A stretch of 64,000 bases of DNA from Halomonas dongshanensis (lineage in GTDB: Bacteria; Pseudomonadota; Gammaproteobacteria; Pseudomonadales; Halomonadaceae), in contig NZ_JAJISC010000001.1 of assembly GCF_024790395.1 (NCBI RefSeq), positions 372,001 to 436,000 of the forward strand, in the 5' to 3' direction. How positions within the stretch are numbered: position 1 is the first letter of the stretch; each line of letters starts with the position of its first letter. This document shows, in pieces, positions 32,997-43,451 of this stretch. Under the pieces are notes generated by a model. The model did not search any database. It was not told the origin of the DNA and saw nothing but the letters and a program-made list of their open reading frames with translations. The translations under genes were made by a program, and so were the position numbers.

Positions 32997-34643
32997 TCAG
33001 GCCACCGGGGCGCAGGCGGCGAAGTCCCAGGTGCGCCCGGGAGCGGCATCGATCAGCTGGCGCGTATAGCTATCCTGAGGGTTGCCCAGCACCTCTTCGG
33101 CAGGGCCATACTCGACGATGCGACCGCGCTGCATGACCAGTACGTCGTCACAAATCTGGGCGGCGACGCGTAGGTCGTGGGTGATGAACAGCACCGCGAC
33201 TCCCAGGCGCTGCTGGATATCGTCCAGCAGCGCCAGCACCTGGGCCTGGACCGAAACGTCCAGTGCCGATACCGCCTCATCGGCAACGATCACGTCGGGC
33301 TCCATCGCCAGCGCCCGGGCGATGGCGATACGCTGGCGCTGACCGCCGGAGAACTGGTGTGGAAAACGCTCGATGGCATCGCTTGGCAGACCCACCAGCT
33401 GTAGAAGCTCCTTGGCGCGCGCCATGGCCACGGCGCGCGAGGTGCCGTAGTTCATCGGCCCCTCGATCAGACTTTGGCCAATGGTCAAACGCGGGTTGAG
33501 CGAGCGATAGGGGTCTTGAAACACCATCTGGATGCGACCACGGTGCGGCTTCAGGCTGCGCTGTTGCAGCTCGGCGATGTTGTTGCCATCCACGCGAATG
33601 GTGCCGCTCGTGGGGTCGATCAACCGCATCACGCAGCGCGCAAGGGTCGACTTGCCCGACCCCGATTCGCCGACGATCCCCAGGGTGCGCCCGGCTTGCA
33701 GCGTAAAGCTGGCCTTGTCGACCGCGCGGGTGCCAGCGCGCTTCTTGCCAATGAAGCCGAGCAGGCGGCGCGGTGGCGCATACTCCTTCTCCAGCTCGCT
33801 GACGCTGAGCACTTGGCGCTGCGAAGTCACGGGGCGGGTTGGGCGCGGGGTAAGGCTCGGGACCGCTGCCAACAGCCGCTGGGTGTAGGCTTCTTGAGGA
33901 GCGCCGAGCAGCTCACGCACGGGCCCTTGCTCGACGATCTCACCGGTGTTCATGACGCAGACCCGATCGGCGATATCCACCACCACGCCCATGTCGTGGG
34001 TGATGAACAGCACGGCGGTGCCATGCTTCTCTTGCAGTTCGCGAATCAGCGCGAGGATCTGGTGCTGGGTGGTGACGTCCAGCGCCGTGGTGGGCTCGTC
34101 GGCGATCAACAGCCTGGGCTTTAACAGCAGCGCCATGGCGATCATGATGCGCTGGCGCTGACCGCCGGAGAGCTGGTGGGGGAAGCTTTGGTAGACCCGC
34201 TGGATATCCGGCAGGTGCACCTGTTCAAGGGCTTCGAGTACCTGCGTACGCCGCTCGGCGCGGGTAGCTTGGGTATGGCAGGCGAGTACTTCGTCGAGCT
34301 GCTGGCCGACGCTGAGTACCGGGTTGAGCGCGGTCATCGGCTCTTGGAAGATCATCGCCATGCGGCTGCCGCGAAGCGCGCTCAGGCGCTTGGCGCTTGC
34401 CTCCAGGAGCGACTCGCCGTCCAGCGTGATGCGCCCGCCGGTGGCGCGTAGACTACGCGGGGGCAAAAGCCCCATGGTGGCCAGCGAAGAGACGGATTTT
34501 CCCGAGCCGCTTTCACCCACTAGGCATAGGGTTTCGCCCGCGTGGATCTCGAAAGAGACGCCTTTGAGGATCGTCCTCGGTGAGGTGCCGGTGGTCTCGA
34601 CCACCAGTGACTCGACGTGTAGAACCGGTGTGTCGTTACGCAT
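32997..34643 (-). CDS. Peptide-type ABC transporter, fused dual ATPase
   Basis: A 548-residue protein containing two complete ABC domains, equivalent to DppD fused to DppF (GsiA/YejF type). The first has Walker A GESGSGKS at 43-50, signature LSGGQRQRI and Walker [13 protein letters not shown]. The second repeats GESGSGKST in the middle, then FSGGQRQRI and [12 protein letters not shown]. It powers uptake through the two permeases encoded just upstream. ATG overlaps the permease stop by one base. Confidence 0.94.
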   Translation of the reverse strand: MRNDTPVLHVESLVVETTGTSPRTILKGVSFEIHAGETLCLVGESGSGKSVSSLATMGLLPPRSLRATGGRITLDGESLLEASAKRLSALRGSRMAMIFQEPMTALNPVLSVGQQLDEVLACHTQATRAERRTQVLEALEQVHLPDIQRVYQSFPHQLSGGQRQRIMIAMALLLKPRLLIADEPTTALDVTTQHQILALIRELQEKHGTAVLFITHDMGVVVDIADRVCVMNTGEIVEQGPVRELLGAPQEAYTQRLLAAVPSLTPRPTRPVTSQRQVLSVSELEKEYAPPRRLLGFIGKKRAGTRAVDKASFTLQAGRTLGIVGESGSGKSTLARCVMRLIDPTSGTIRVDGNNIAELQQRSLKPHRGRIQMVFQDPYRSLNPRLTIGQSLIEGPMNYGTSRAVAMARAKELLQLVGLPSDAIERFPHQFSGGQRQRIAIARALAMEPDVIVADEAVSALDVSVQAQVLALLDDIQQRLGVAVLFITHDLRVAAQICDDVLVMQRGRIVEYGPAEEVLGNPQDSYTRQLIDAAPGRTWDFAACAPVA

Positions 34644-35532
34644 CAGCCGTCCTTACGTTTCATGGTGGGGTCGAGGGCGTCGCGCGCCGCATCACCCAAT
34701 AGATTGATCGACAGGATGCACAGCGAGAGCAGCAAGCCTGCCCAGAAGATCAGCGCGGGTTTGAGCTGAAAGTAGGTACGCCCTTCGGCCATGATGTTGC
34801 CCCAGGTGGGTATCTCGCTACTTAGCCCCACGCCGAGAAACGATAGCGTCGCCTCGGTGAGGATCGCTGCGGCGCAAACATAGGTGCACTGCACGATCAG
34901 CGGGGCGAAGGTATTGGGCATCAAATGGCGCCAGAGGATCTTGTGGGTTGGCGTACTCATCAATACGGCCGCTTCGACGAAGGCTTCCTCCCGAGTGGCG
35001 AGCACTTGGGAGCGGATCAGTCGGACGATTTGGGGAATCTCCGGCACGGTGATGGCGATCATCAGCGTCCACAGGTTGGCCGAAGTGAGGGCGACGATGG
35101 CGATGGCGGCAAGAATGGCGGGGATCGCCATCAGGCCGTCCATGACGCGCATCACCACCGCATCGATGGCGCGAAAGTAGCCGGTGAGAAGCCCCAGTGG
35201 TAGCCCGATCAGCACGGTGAGCACGGCGACGCCAAGTCCCACGCTCAGAGAGACGCGAGCGCCATAGACCACGCGGGAAAAAAGATCGCGGCCATAGGCG
35301 TCGGTACCCAGCCAGTGCTCGGCGCTCATGCCTTGCAGGCGGCTGGCGGGCGAGAGCGCGGTCGGATCGTGGGTGGCGATGAAGGGCGCCATAAGCGCCA
35401 TTACCACGAGCATCAAGAGTAAAAACGCGGCGATCAGCGTAGTGGTGCGTGCGCGTAAACGAAAAAGGCGTGACAGCGCATGCAGCAAAGAGAGGCGTTG
35501 GGGCTGCGCCGAGGAGGGTGTCGAAGTCGTCA

Positions 35533-35533
<1 letters not shown>
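34643..35533 (-). CDS. Peptide-type ABC transporter permease (DppC-like)
   Basis: A 296-residue inner-membrane permease with an N-terminal helix, the LGTDAYGRDLFSRVVYGARVSL block typical of DppC/OppC and a C-terminal BPD_transp_1 domain with the EAA-like loop EEAFVEAAVLMSTPTHKILWRHLMPN. It pairs with the DppB-like subunit; the two genes overlap at a single base. Confidence 0.94.
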
Positions 35534-36474
<941 letters not shown>

Positions 36475-36535
36475 GAAAGACTCCTTGGTCGTAAACGGCT
36501 TGCTCGCCCGATGATGCCACCGAGCGAGCGCTCAC

Positions 36536-38140
36536 TCAGTCGGCCTTGTGCATGCCCCAGAACACCGGTATCGGTCCTTCGACGACGTCGCTAAGCTCAT
36601 TGCGCCAAGCGATCACGTTCTGGAACTGCCCCAGCGGAATGAAGGTGGCTTGCTCCATGGCGCGCTGCTGAATGGCTTCGGCCATGGCACGTCGTGCGTC
36701 GTCGGTTTGGGCCAGGGCGTAATCGGTACGCAGTTGCTCCATCTCGGGATCGGTCGGCCAACCGAACCAGCTCTGATCGGTACCCGTACTGATCAGTAGC
36801 GGATTGACGGAGGGGTTCCAGATGCTGTCGACGCCAAAGTTGGTGAAGATCATGCTCCAGCCACCTTCGCTCGCGGGGCTTTGATTCGAACGTTGGCTGA
36901 CCAGCGTCTGCCAGTCCATCTGGCGTAGTTCGACGTTGAAACCCGCCTGACGCAGCGCCTGCGCCACCACCAGCGGCTGCGGGGTCAGCGTGGCGACATC
37001 GGAAGGCTGCAGGAGCACGATGGGCGTTTGAGCGTAACCGGCCTCTTCGAGTAGCGCCCGTGCCGCTTCCGGGTCACCGCCCTGGATAAGCGATTCGCCG
37101 CCTACCTCGGTGGCAAGCGGCACGTTGCAGCCATAGACGGAGGCGCAGGTTTGGTAGTAGCGCGGATCGCCAACGAGCGCGGCCATCACGTCCTCTTGGC
37201 CGATGGCCAAAAGGGCGGCGCGACGGATGCGCGGGTCGTCGAACGGTGAATTGAGGAAATTCATCCGTGCCATGGTGAGCATGCCAAGTGGGTCGAGCAC
37301 GCCGGTGGTGATATCGGGATTGGCATCCAGAAGCGGCAGCAGGTCGAAGGGCGTGCGTTCGATATAGTCGATGTCGCCGCTGTTAATGGCATTTACCGTG
37401 GTCTGCATGTCGGGCATGTGAATCCACTCGACACGATCGACGAAGACCTCCTTGCTACCCGCCGTACCTGAGGCGGGCTCGCTGCGTGGAACATAACCGT
37501 CGAAGCGCTCGTAAACCGCCTGCACGCCGGGTTGGAACGCGTCGGCCACGAAGCGGAAGGGACCCGAGCCGATCTGGTTGGGCAGCGGCTCGCCGGGGGC
37601 CACGGAGGCGACCTCCTCGGGCATCATGAACGTTGCCATGGCAGACGGCTTGGCCATCAAGCCGATGACGTCACCTAGCGGTTCGGTCAAGGTAAGGGCA
37701 AAGCTGTGCTCGTCGATGGCGCTCAGGCTCTCGGTATAGGTCATCAAGAGCGCTCCGCCGGCATCGAACGTGGCCCAGCGCTTGAGCGAGGCGATACAGT
37801 CGGCAGGCGTCACTGGCGTGCCGTCATGCCAAGTGAGCCCTTCGCGCAGGGTGAAGGTATACGTGAGGCCATCCTCCGATATCGCCCAGTCGGCCATTTG
37901 CGGCTGGGGTTCGAGGTTGGCATCGATTCCGATGAGGGTGTCGTAGATCATGTAGCCGTGGTTACGTGCGATGGTGGCACTGCTCGATACCGGGTCGAGC
38001 GCGCGCAGCGCCGAGTGCATGACGGCATGGACGGTGGTGTCGGCCTGGGCGTTGAGGGCCACCGAAAGGCCGCTGGCAAGCATCAGCGCAGAAAGGTGTT
38101 TCAGAGCAAAAGGACGTAACGCGGTCTTTGAGGTCGACAT
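36536..38140 (-). CDS. Peptide-type ABC substrate-binding protein (SBP_bac_5), copy 2
   Basis: A 534-residue periplasmic binding protein of the DppA/OppA family (cluster C). Signal peptide ends near LNAQADTTV. Family signature is EDGLTYTFTLREGLTWHDGTPVTPADC near residues 88-114. It is close in sequence to the product of 38302-39906 over the whole length, including a shared YMIYDTLIG / YMIYDMLVG segment and identical APSGTAGSKEVFVDRVEWIHMPD-type blocks. It is directly upstream of the permease genes. A candidate operator palindrome lies 96 bp before the ATG. Confidence 0.93.
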   Translation of the reverse strand: MSTSKTALRPFALKHLSALMLASGLSVALNAQADTTVHAVMHSALRALDPVSSSATIARNHGYMIYDTLIGIDANLEPQPQMADWAISEDGLTYTFTLREGLTWHDGTPVTPADCIASLKRWATFDAGGALLMTYTESLSAIDEHSFALTLTEPLGDVIGLMAKPSAMATFMMPEEVASVAPGEPLPNQIGSGPFRFVADAFQPGVQAVYERFDGYVPRSEPASGTAGSKEVFVDRVEWIHMPDMQTTVNAINSGDIDYIERTPFDLLPLLDANPDITTGVLDPLGMLTMARMNFLNSPFDDPRIRRAALLAIGQEDVMAALVGDPRYYQTCASVYGCNVPLATEVGGESLIQGGDPEAARALLEEAGYAQTPIVLLQPSDVATLTPQPLVVAQALRQAGFNVELRQMDWQTLVSQRSNQSPASEGGWSMIFTNFGVDSIWNPSVNPLLISTGTDQSWFGWPTDPEMEQLRTDYALAQTDDARRAMAEAIQQRAMEQATFIPLGQFQNVIAWRNELSDVVEGPIPVFWGMHKAD

Positions 38141-38230
38141 CGGGTTCTCCGTTTGTATTGTTAGCGGTAGGCGTCAACGCTCTCGATACTATGCCCGGCT
38201 TTGGTCGTGTCGTTAGAAGTAAATTTCGAA

Positions 38231-38259
38231 TGCAGTATTGCCTAAAAGGCAATACTGCA
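38231..38259. promoter_or_regulatory. 29-bp perfect palindrome between the two binding-protein genes
   Basis: A 12-bp perfect inverted repeat with a TAAAA spacer. Its core TATTGCCTAAAAGGCAATA (38236-38254) shares the TATTGCC-N5-GGnAATA pattern with 40045-40063 upstream of the first copy. There is no T-tract on the minus strand, so it looks like an operator (T-N11-A, LysR type) rather than a simple terminator, although a hairpin could also protect the upstream message. Confidence 0.55.
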
Positions 38260-38301
38260 AAGGAGAGGGCTCCGCCCAACTGAAGGTCGGGCGGGGCGCA
38301 C

Positions 38302-39906
38302 TCACGTGTCCTTGTGCATGCCCCAGAAGGCGGGCACCGAACCCGTCACGATATCGCTTAGCTCGTTACGCCAGGCCGTTACGTTCTGAAACTGTCCCAA
38401 GGGGATGAAGGTGACTTGATCCATGGCACGCGCCTGCACGTTTTCAGCCGCCGCTGAGCGCTCCTCATCGCTCAACGCCAAGGCGTATTCGTCACGCAGC
38501 GCTTCCATTTCAGGATCGCTTGGCCAGCCAAATACGCTGCCATCGGAAATCAGCAGAAGGTTCGTCGTCGGTGTCCAAATGCCATCCACGGCGAAGTTCG
38601 ATATGGTCATGTTCCAGCCGCCTTCGCTCACTGGGCCTTGATTGGCGCGATGCCCGAGCAGGGTTTGCCAATCCATCTGACGCAGCTCGACGTTGAAGCC
38701 TGCCTGGCGCAGCGCTTGAGCAACGACCAGCGGCTGGGGCGTTAGCGTCCCCACATCGGAGGGCTGGAGGATCACCACCGGAGTTTGGTCATAACCGGCG
38801 TCGTCGAGCAGTGCTTTCGCCGCTTCGGGATCGCCACCGCTGAGCAAGCTTTCCCCGCCCGTTTCAGTGGCAAGCGGCACCTTGCAGCCGAACACGGAAG
38901 CGCAGGTGGCGTAATAGCGCGGGTCTCCTACCAGCGCTGCCAAGACATCTTCCTGGCCGAGGGCCAACTGTGCGGCACGACGAATGCGCACGTCATCGAA
39001 AGGCGGCTGGAGGAAGTTCATGCGCGCCAGGGTCAGCATGCCCAGCGGGTCGAGCACGCCGGTAGTGATGTCGGGATTGGCGTCCAGAAGTGGCAGCAGA
39101 TCGAAGGGCGTACGCTCCATGTAATCGATGTCGCCACTGTTCATGGCGTTCACTGCCGTCTGCATATCGGGCATGTGGATCCACTCGACGCGGTCGACGA
39201 AGACCTCCTTGCTGCCCGCCGTACCGGAAGGTGCTTCGCTGCGCGGAACGTAGCCGTCGAAGCGCTCGTAAACCGCCTGCACGCCGGGTTGGAACTCATC
39301 GGCGATGAAGCGGAAGGGGCCGGAGCCAATTTGGTTGGGCAGCGGCTGGCCGGGCTCAACGGAGGCGACCTCCTCGGGCATCATGAACGCCGTGACGGCA
39401 GAGGGTTTGGACAAAAGTCCCAAAACATCGCCGAACGGTGCCTTCAGCGTCAGAGCGAAGCTGTGGTCGTCGATGGCGCTCAAGCTTTCGGTATTCTCCA
39501 TCAACAGCTTGCCACCGGCATCGAAGCTGGCCCAGCGTTCGAGAGAGGCGATGCAGTCGGCAGGCGTTACGGGGGTGCCATCGTGCCAGATGAGGCCATC
39601 GCGCAGTGTGAAGGTGTAAGTAAGACCGTCATCGGAAATGGTCCAGTCGGCCATTTGCGGCTGCGGGTTGAGGTCGGCATCGATGCCCACCAGCATGTCG
39701 TAGATCATGTAACCGTGGTTACGCGCCATGGTGGCACTGCTGGCGACGGGGTCGAGGGTGCGTAGGGCCGAGTGCATGACGGCATGCACGGTGGTCTCTG
39801 TTTGAGCCTGCGCGCCGAGGCTGAGCAGGCCCGCAAGGCCCAGGGTTGCCAAGCGTTTGGCGCGTGTCAGCGTGCCCCGCGCTAAGGCGGGCGTTCTTTT
39901 TTTCAT
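38302..39906 (-). CDS. Peptide-type ABC substrate-binding protein (SBP_bac_5), copy 1
   Basis: A 534-residue periplasmic binding protein with a signal peptide (MKKR, hydrophobic LATLGLAGLLSLGAQAQ). It is a tandem paralogue of the product of 36536-38140: same length, same motifs, with scattered substitutions such as AQLALGQEDVLAALV for AALLAIGQEDVMAALV. Two receptors probably widen the substrate range of one importer. The start at 39906 is chosen because GGAAA and a normal signal peptide follow from it; an in-frame ATG at 39939 adds 11 residues. Divergent from a LysR gene at 40096. Confidence 0.93.
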   Translation of the reverse strand: MKKRTPALARGTLTRAKRLATLGLAGLLSLGAQAQTETTVHAVMHSALRTLDPVASSATMARNHGYMIYDMLVGIDADLNPQPQMADWTISDDGLTYTFTLRDGLIWHDGTPVTPADCIASLERWASFDAGGKLLMENTESLSAIDDHSFALTLKAPFGDVLGLLSKPSAVTAFMMPEEVASVEPGQPLPNQIGSGPFRFIADEFQPGVQAVYERFDGYVPRSEAPSGTAGSKEVFVDRVEWIHMPDMQTAVNAMNSGDIDYMERTPFDLLPLLDANPDITTGVLDPLGMLTLARMNFLQPPFDDVRIRRAAQLALGQEDVLAALVGDPRYYATCASVFGCKVPLATETGGESLLSGGDPEAAKALLDDAGYDQTPVVILQPSDVGTLTPQPLVVAQALRQAGFNVELRQMDWQTLLGHRANQGPVSEGGWNMTISNFAVDGIWTPTTNLLLISDGSVFGWPSDPEMEALRDEYALALSDEERSAAAENVQARAMDQVTFIPLGQFQNVTAWRNELSDIVTGSVPAFWGMHKDT

Positions 39907-40044
39907 GTCGATATTTCCGTTGACGTTAGGTTGTGCCAACCGGGTTTGAGGCGCATTGTTTTATGTTTACGCCCCGTGTCCTGGGCTAGGTCGTTGTTGT
40001 CGCTACATTGAGCGTTCACTTTAACGACGATGTTATGCACACCA

Positions 40045-40063
40045 TATTGCCTTTACGGTAATA
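40045..40063. promoter_or_regulatory. Candidate LysR operator in the divergent region
   Basis: TATTGCCTTTACGGTAATA is a 19-bp near-palindrome with one mismatch, T-N11-A type, 33 bp before the LysR ATG and about 140 bp before the first binding-protein gene. It matches the palindrome at 38236-38254. Confidence 0.55.
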
Positions 40064-40095
40064 GCCTTTGCAATCAAGCATTAAGGTATAACGTT

Positions 40096-41013
40096 ATGAA
40101 CGAGCGCATCCTGCTCGACTCGGCGCTGCGTTACTTTCTCGAAATCGTGCGACAAGGCTCGATCAACAAGGCCTCGACGACGCTACACGTTGCCCCCTCG
40201 GCGATCAGCCGCCAGTTGGCGCGCCTCGAAGCTGAGCTGGGTAGCCAGCTCTTCGAGCGCCACCCTTCGGGCATGCGTTTGAGCCCTTCGGGAGAGCTTC
40301 TGGCCGCGCACGCGCGCAAGGCGCGCCTGGAGGCGGCGCGCGTGGTGGAGGAGATCACCGGGCTTGAAGGCATTCAGCGCGGCACAGTGCGTATCGCCAG
40401 CGTCGAGGGGTTGGCAAGCTACATGCTCCCGCATCTGATCGTCGAGTATCGTAAGAAGTACCACGGTATCCATTTCGACCTCGCCGTCAGCTCCTCTATC
40501 GACGTGACCAAACACGTGAGCGAAGGTCTGGCGGACATCGGGCTTACGATCTCGCTGGCGGCGGAGCGTAACATCAAGGTAGAAAAGCGCGTCATGGCGC
40601 CGATTCACGCCGTCATGGCAGCCTCGCATCCGCTAGCGGGTAAACCACACGTCACCCTGGCACAGCTGAGCCACTACCCTTTTGCGCTGCCTACCGACAA
40701 CACCACCATCCGCCAATTGTTCAACGTCAGCTGCAGCCGACAGGGGCTTCTAATCGAGCCGGTACTGGTGAGCAACTCGGTAACGCCGTTGGTGCACTTC
40801 GCGGCCTGTAACGGCGGCGTGACGCTCATTGGTGATGTTTCGGTGCGTCACTTGAGCCAAACGGCTCAACTCGTCTCCCTCCCCATTCGCGACCGTGAGA
40901 TGAGCGGGCGAACCATCGAGATACAAACTCTGGCGGGGCGCACCTTGCCCAAGGGCGTGGCCGACTTTCTCGATGCGTTAATGCAGGCGCTAGAGGCGAC
41001 GCCCGTCATGTAG
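40096..41013 (+). CDS. LysR-family transcriptional regulator
   Basis: A 305-residue LTTR with HTH (about 8-66: GSINKASTTLHVAPSAISRQLARLE) and effector domain (about 90-295). The start at 40096 is chosen because TTAAGG lies upstream and the N-terminus fits the family; the ATG at 40030 adds 22 residues. It is divergent from the tandem binding-protein/ABC operon, the standard layout for an LTTR and its target, and candidate palindromes sit in that region. Confidence 0.9.
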   Translation: MNERILLDSALRYFLEIVRQGSINKASTTLHVAPSAISRQLARLEAELGSQLFERHPSGMRLSPSGELLAAHARKARLEAARVVEEITGLEGIQRGTVRIASVEGLASYMLPHLIVEYRKKYHGIHFDLAVSSSIDVTKHVSEGLADIGLTISLAAERNIKVEKRVMAPIHAVMAASHPLAGKPHVTLAQLSHYPFALPTDNTTIRQLFNVSCSRQGLLIEPVLVSNSVTPLVHFAACNGGVTLIGDVSVRHLSQTAQLVSLPIRDREMSGRTIEIQTLAGRTLPKGVADFLDALMQALEATPVM

Positions 41014-41154
41014 TCCCCCTCGACCATTGAGGGAGCCTATTTCGATAGGCGTCGAGGGAAAGTTTATTTATTCTACAAACTGTTGGTTGAATGTGTGGGT
41101 TGCCTGGACGTCGTTTCGACGTCTTCGATGAGTTCCTGTCGTAAGGACAACGCA

Positions 41155-42357
41155 ATGAGCTCCATTTGGCGTACGAGTTTCTGGTTGATGCTGGGCGCAT
41201 CGCTGGTGCTGTTTCTCTCTTTGGGCGTACGCCATGGCTTTGGCCTGTTTCTGTCGCCGATGAGCCTGGAGTTTGGCTGGGGGCGCGGAGTCTTTGCCTT
41301 TGCCATTGCGCTGCAGAACCTGGTGTGGGGGCTGTCGCAGCCTTTTGCCGGGGCCTTTGCCGATCGCTTCGGTGCGCGTAAGACCATCATGCTAGGGGGC
41401 TTGCTCTATGCAGCGGGGTTAGGGTTCATGGGGGTGGCCGATTCGCCCTGGTCGCTGTCGCTGAGCACCGGCATTCTGATTGGGTTAGGGCTTTCTGGCA
41501 CGTCGTTCTCGGTCATCTTGGGCGTCGTTGGCCGGGCGGTGCCTGCCGAAAAACGCAGCATGGCGATGGGTATTGCGGCGGCCATCGGCTCCTTCGGTCA
41601 ATTTGCCATGCTGCCCGGTACGCTTGGGCTGATCGAGTGGCTAGGGTGGGCCTCGGCGCTGATGGTGCTGGGCGCTATGGTGGCGTTGATCATCCCCTTG
41701 AGCGGAATGATCAGCGACCGCCCGCTGCCCAGTAGCGGCCCTGAACAAACATTGGTTGAGGCGCTAAGGGAAGCGCTCGGCCATGGCGGCTTTTGGCTGC
41801 TGGCGCTGGGGTTTTTCGTCTGTGGCTTTCAGGTGGTATTCATCGGCGTGCACTTGCCATCTTATCTGGTCGATCAACAGTTACCCTTCATCGTCGGCAC
41901 GACGGTGCTGGCACTGGTTGGCCTGTTCAACGTCTTTGGCACCTATACCGCCGGGTGGCTCGGCGGGCTTTATTCCAAGCCGCGCTTGCTCAGCGCTCTG
42001 TATCTGGCGCGCGGCGTTATCATCGTGCTGTTCATCACCCTGCCGCTAAGCACCTGGACCGCTTACGCCTTCGGCATCGCCATGGGCTTTTTATGGCTCT
42101 CCACGGTGCCGCTGACCAACGGCACCGTAGCGACGCTGTTTGGCGTGCGTAACCTCTCGATGCTCGGTGGCATCGTCTTCTTCATGCATCAGGTAGGCGC
42201 GTTCCTTGGCGGGTGGCTGGGTGGCTACCTCTACGATCGCACGGGCAGCTACGACATCGTCTGGTACATCGCCATTGGCTTAAGCGTCCTGGCGGCCGTG
42301 CTGAACTGGCCCATTCGCGAGCGCCCCGTGGCGCGCCTACAGGGCGCGCCGGTATGA
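41155..42357 (+). CDS. MFS transporter
   Basis: A 400-residue major facilitator with 12 predicted helices and the loop 2-3 motif GAFADRFGARKTIMLGG near residues 66-82. It resembles the oxalate/formate antiporter-like and monocarboxylate-type MFS branch (RHGFGLFLSPMSLEFGWGRG at the N-terminus). AAGGA precedes the ATG at 41155. The substrate is unknown. It ends with an ATGA overlap into a 44-codon reading frame. Confidence 0.88.
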   Translation: MSSIWRTSFWLMLGASLVLFLSLGVRHGFGLFLSPMSLEFGWGRGVFAFAIALQNLVWGLSQPFAGAFADRFGARKTIMLGGLLYAAGLGFMGVADSPWSLSLSTGILIGLGLSGTSFSVILGVVGRAVPAEKRSMAMGIAAAIGSFGQFAMLPGTLGLIEWLGWASALMVLGAMVALIIPLSGMISDRPLPSSGPEQTLVEALREALGHGGFWLLALGFFVCGFQVVFIGVHLPSYLVDQQLPFIVGTTVLALVGLFNVFGTYTAGWLGGLYSKPRLLSALYLARGVIIVLFITLPLSTWTAYAFGIAMGFLWLSTVPLTNGTVATLFGVRNLSMLGGIVFFMHQVGAFLGGWLGGYLYDRTGSYDIVWYIAIGLSVLAAVLNWPIRERPVARLQGAPV

Positions 42358-42488
42358 CACGGCGGCCCTCTAACGTACTCACGGCCATGGTCGCGGCGCT
42401 GGTCATCGCCGGGCTTTTAGGGCTCGTGTTCGTGGCCTGGCGAAGCGCCGGAGTAGCGCTGCTCAAGGTGGGAACGCTGCTGTGTTGA
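42354..42488 (+). CDS. Small single-helix membrane protein coupled to the MFS gene
   Basis: A 44-residue reading frame whose ATG overlaps the MFS stop (ATGA), a classic coupling arrangement. It has a basic N-terminus (MTRRPSN), one hydrophobic helix at about residues 9-29 (LTAMVAALVIAGLLGLVFVAW) and a short tail. It could be a small accessory subunit, or chance. No homologue is recognised. Confidence 0.45.
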   Translation: MTRRPSNVLTAMVAALVIAGLLGLVFVAWRSAGVALLKVGTLLC

Positions 42489-42515
42489 AGCCGGGGCTCT
42501 TTTAGGTGTTACCTT

Positions 42516-43451
42516 TCACGTTTGGCCGTTCGCTGGGGCATTGCTGCACATAAGCGCTTCGGCAGTGGTGCGCAGGGTTTCTATCAACGTCGCCGTAGTG
42601 GGAGCCAGGGGGCGGCCAGCGGGGGTGATGACGCCCCAGTGATAAGACAGATCGACGTTCAATGGTAGGGCGATGACGCCCTCCACCGGCAGCCCGCGCA
42701 GGGTCATGCTCTCGACTACCGCGATGCCCAGCCCCTGACGCGCGAGCGCCACCGAGACGCTGGAGGCGTTGCTATCGATGGTGCTGGCCGGGGTAATGCC
42801 TTCGGACTCTAGCGCTGCGTTGATGGCTCGGCGAAGCCGATAAGGGTTGTGTGAGGCGATAAGCGTCGCCTCCGCAAAGTCTCCGGCCTCTACCTGACGA
42901 CGCTGGGCCAGTGGATGGTGACTGGCAACGACCGCGACACAGGGCACCGCTAGTGTCCAATGAACCTCGACGCCAGGGTGGTCCAGCGGCAGGGTGGAGA
43001 GGCCGAGATCGGCCAGGTGCCCCGCCGTGGCTTGAATCACGTTCTCCGCCGAGGCGCTGTTGAGGTGGACGTGCTCAGGGAGCGCGGCGTCATCGAGTCG
43101 CGCTAACGCCTCGGGCACGATGCTGCTGGCAAGCGACGGCAGAGCGGCGATGTGCAGCGGTGGCGGCGGCGCTTTAGCGATCTCCCGCGCTCGCGCGCCG
43201 ATGGTACGCAAGCCAGCCAAGAACATCTCGGCCTGAGCATGAAAGGCTAGCCCTTGCTGGGTCGGCGTGATACGCGGGCCGTTGCGGTGCAAAAGGGCAA
43301 AGCCGACCTCCTCTTCGAGCTCCTGAATCAGCCGGGTGATCACCGATTGCGACCGGCCCAACGCCCGCGCCGCGCCAGTCATCGAGCCAATCGAAATGAC
43401 CGCGATGAAGGCCTCTAGCTGTTTGGTCTCCAGATAGTTCGATCCCATCAC
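42516..43451 (-). CDS. LysR-family transcriptional regulator
   Basis: A 311-residue LTTR: HTH about 10-66 (GSMTGAARALGRSQSVITRLIQELE), effector domain about 95-300. Last gene of the nine-gene leftward operon 51740-42516; its ATG overlaps the esterase stop (ATGA). Being inside the operon, it probably autoregulates and controls the whole unit. Confidence 0.9.
   Translation of the reverse strand: MMGSNYLETKQLEAFIAVISIGSMTGAARALGRSQSVITRLIQELEEEVGFALLHRNGPRITPTQQGLAFHAQAEMFLAGLRTIGARAREIAKAPPPPLHIAALPSLASSIVPEALARLDDAALPEHVHLNSASAENVIQATAGHLADLGLSTLPLDHPGVEVHWTLAVPCVAVVASHHPLAQRRQVEAGDFAEATLIASHNPYRLRRAINAALESEGITPASTIDSNASSVSVALARQGLGIAVVESMTLRGLPVEGVIALPLNVDLSYHWGVITPAGRPLAPTTATLIETLRTTAEALMCSNAPANGQT

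Noticed and set aside
38785-39765. A 326-codon plus-strand reading frame
   Set aside because: Shadow of the binding-protein gene on the other strand; the tandem paralogue shows the minus-strand protein is the conserved one.
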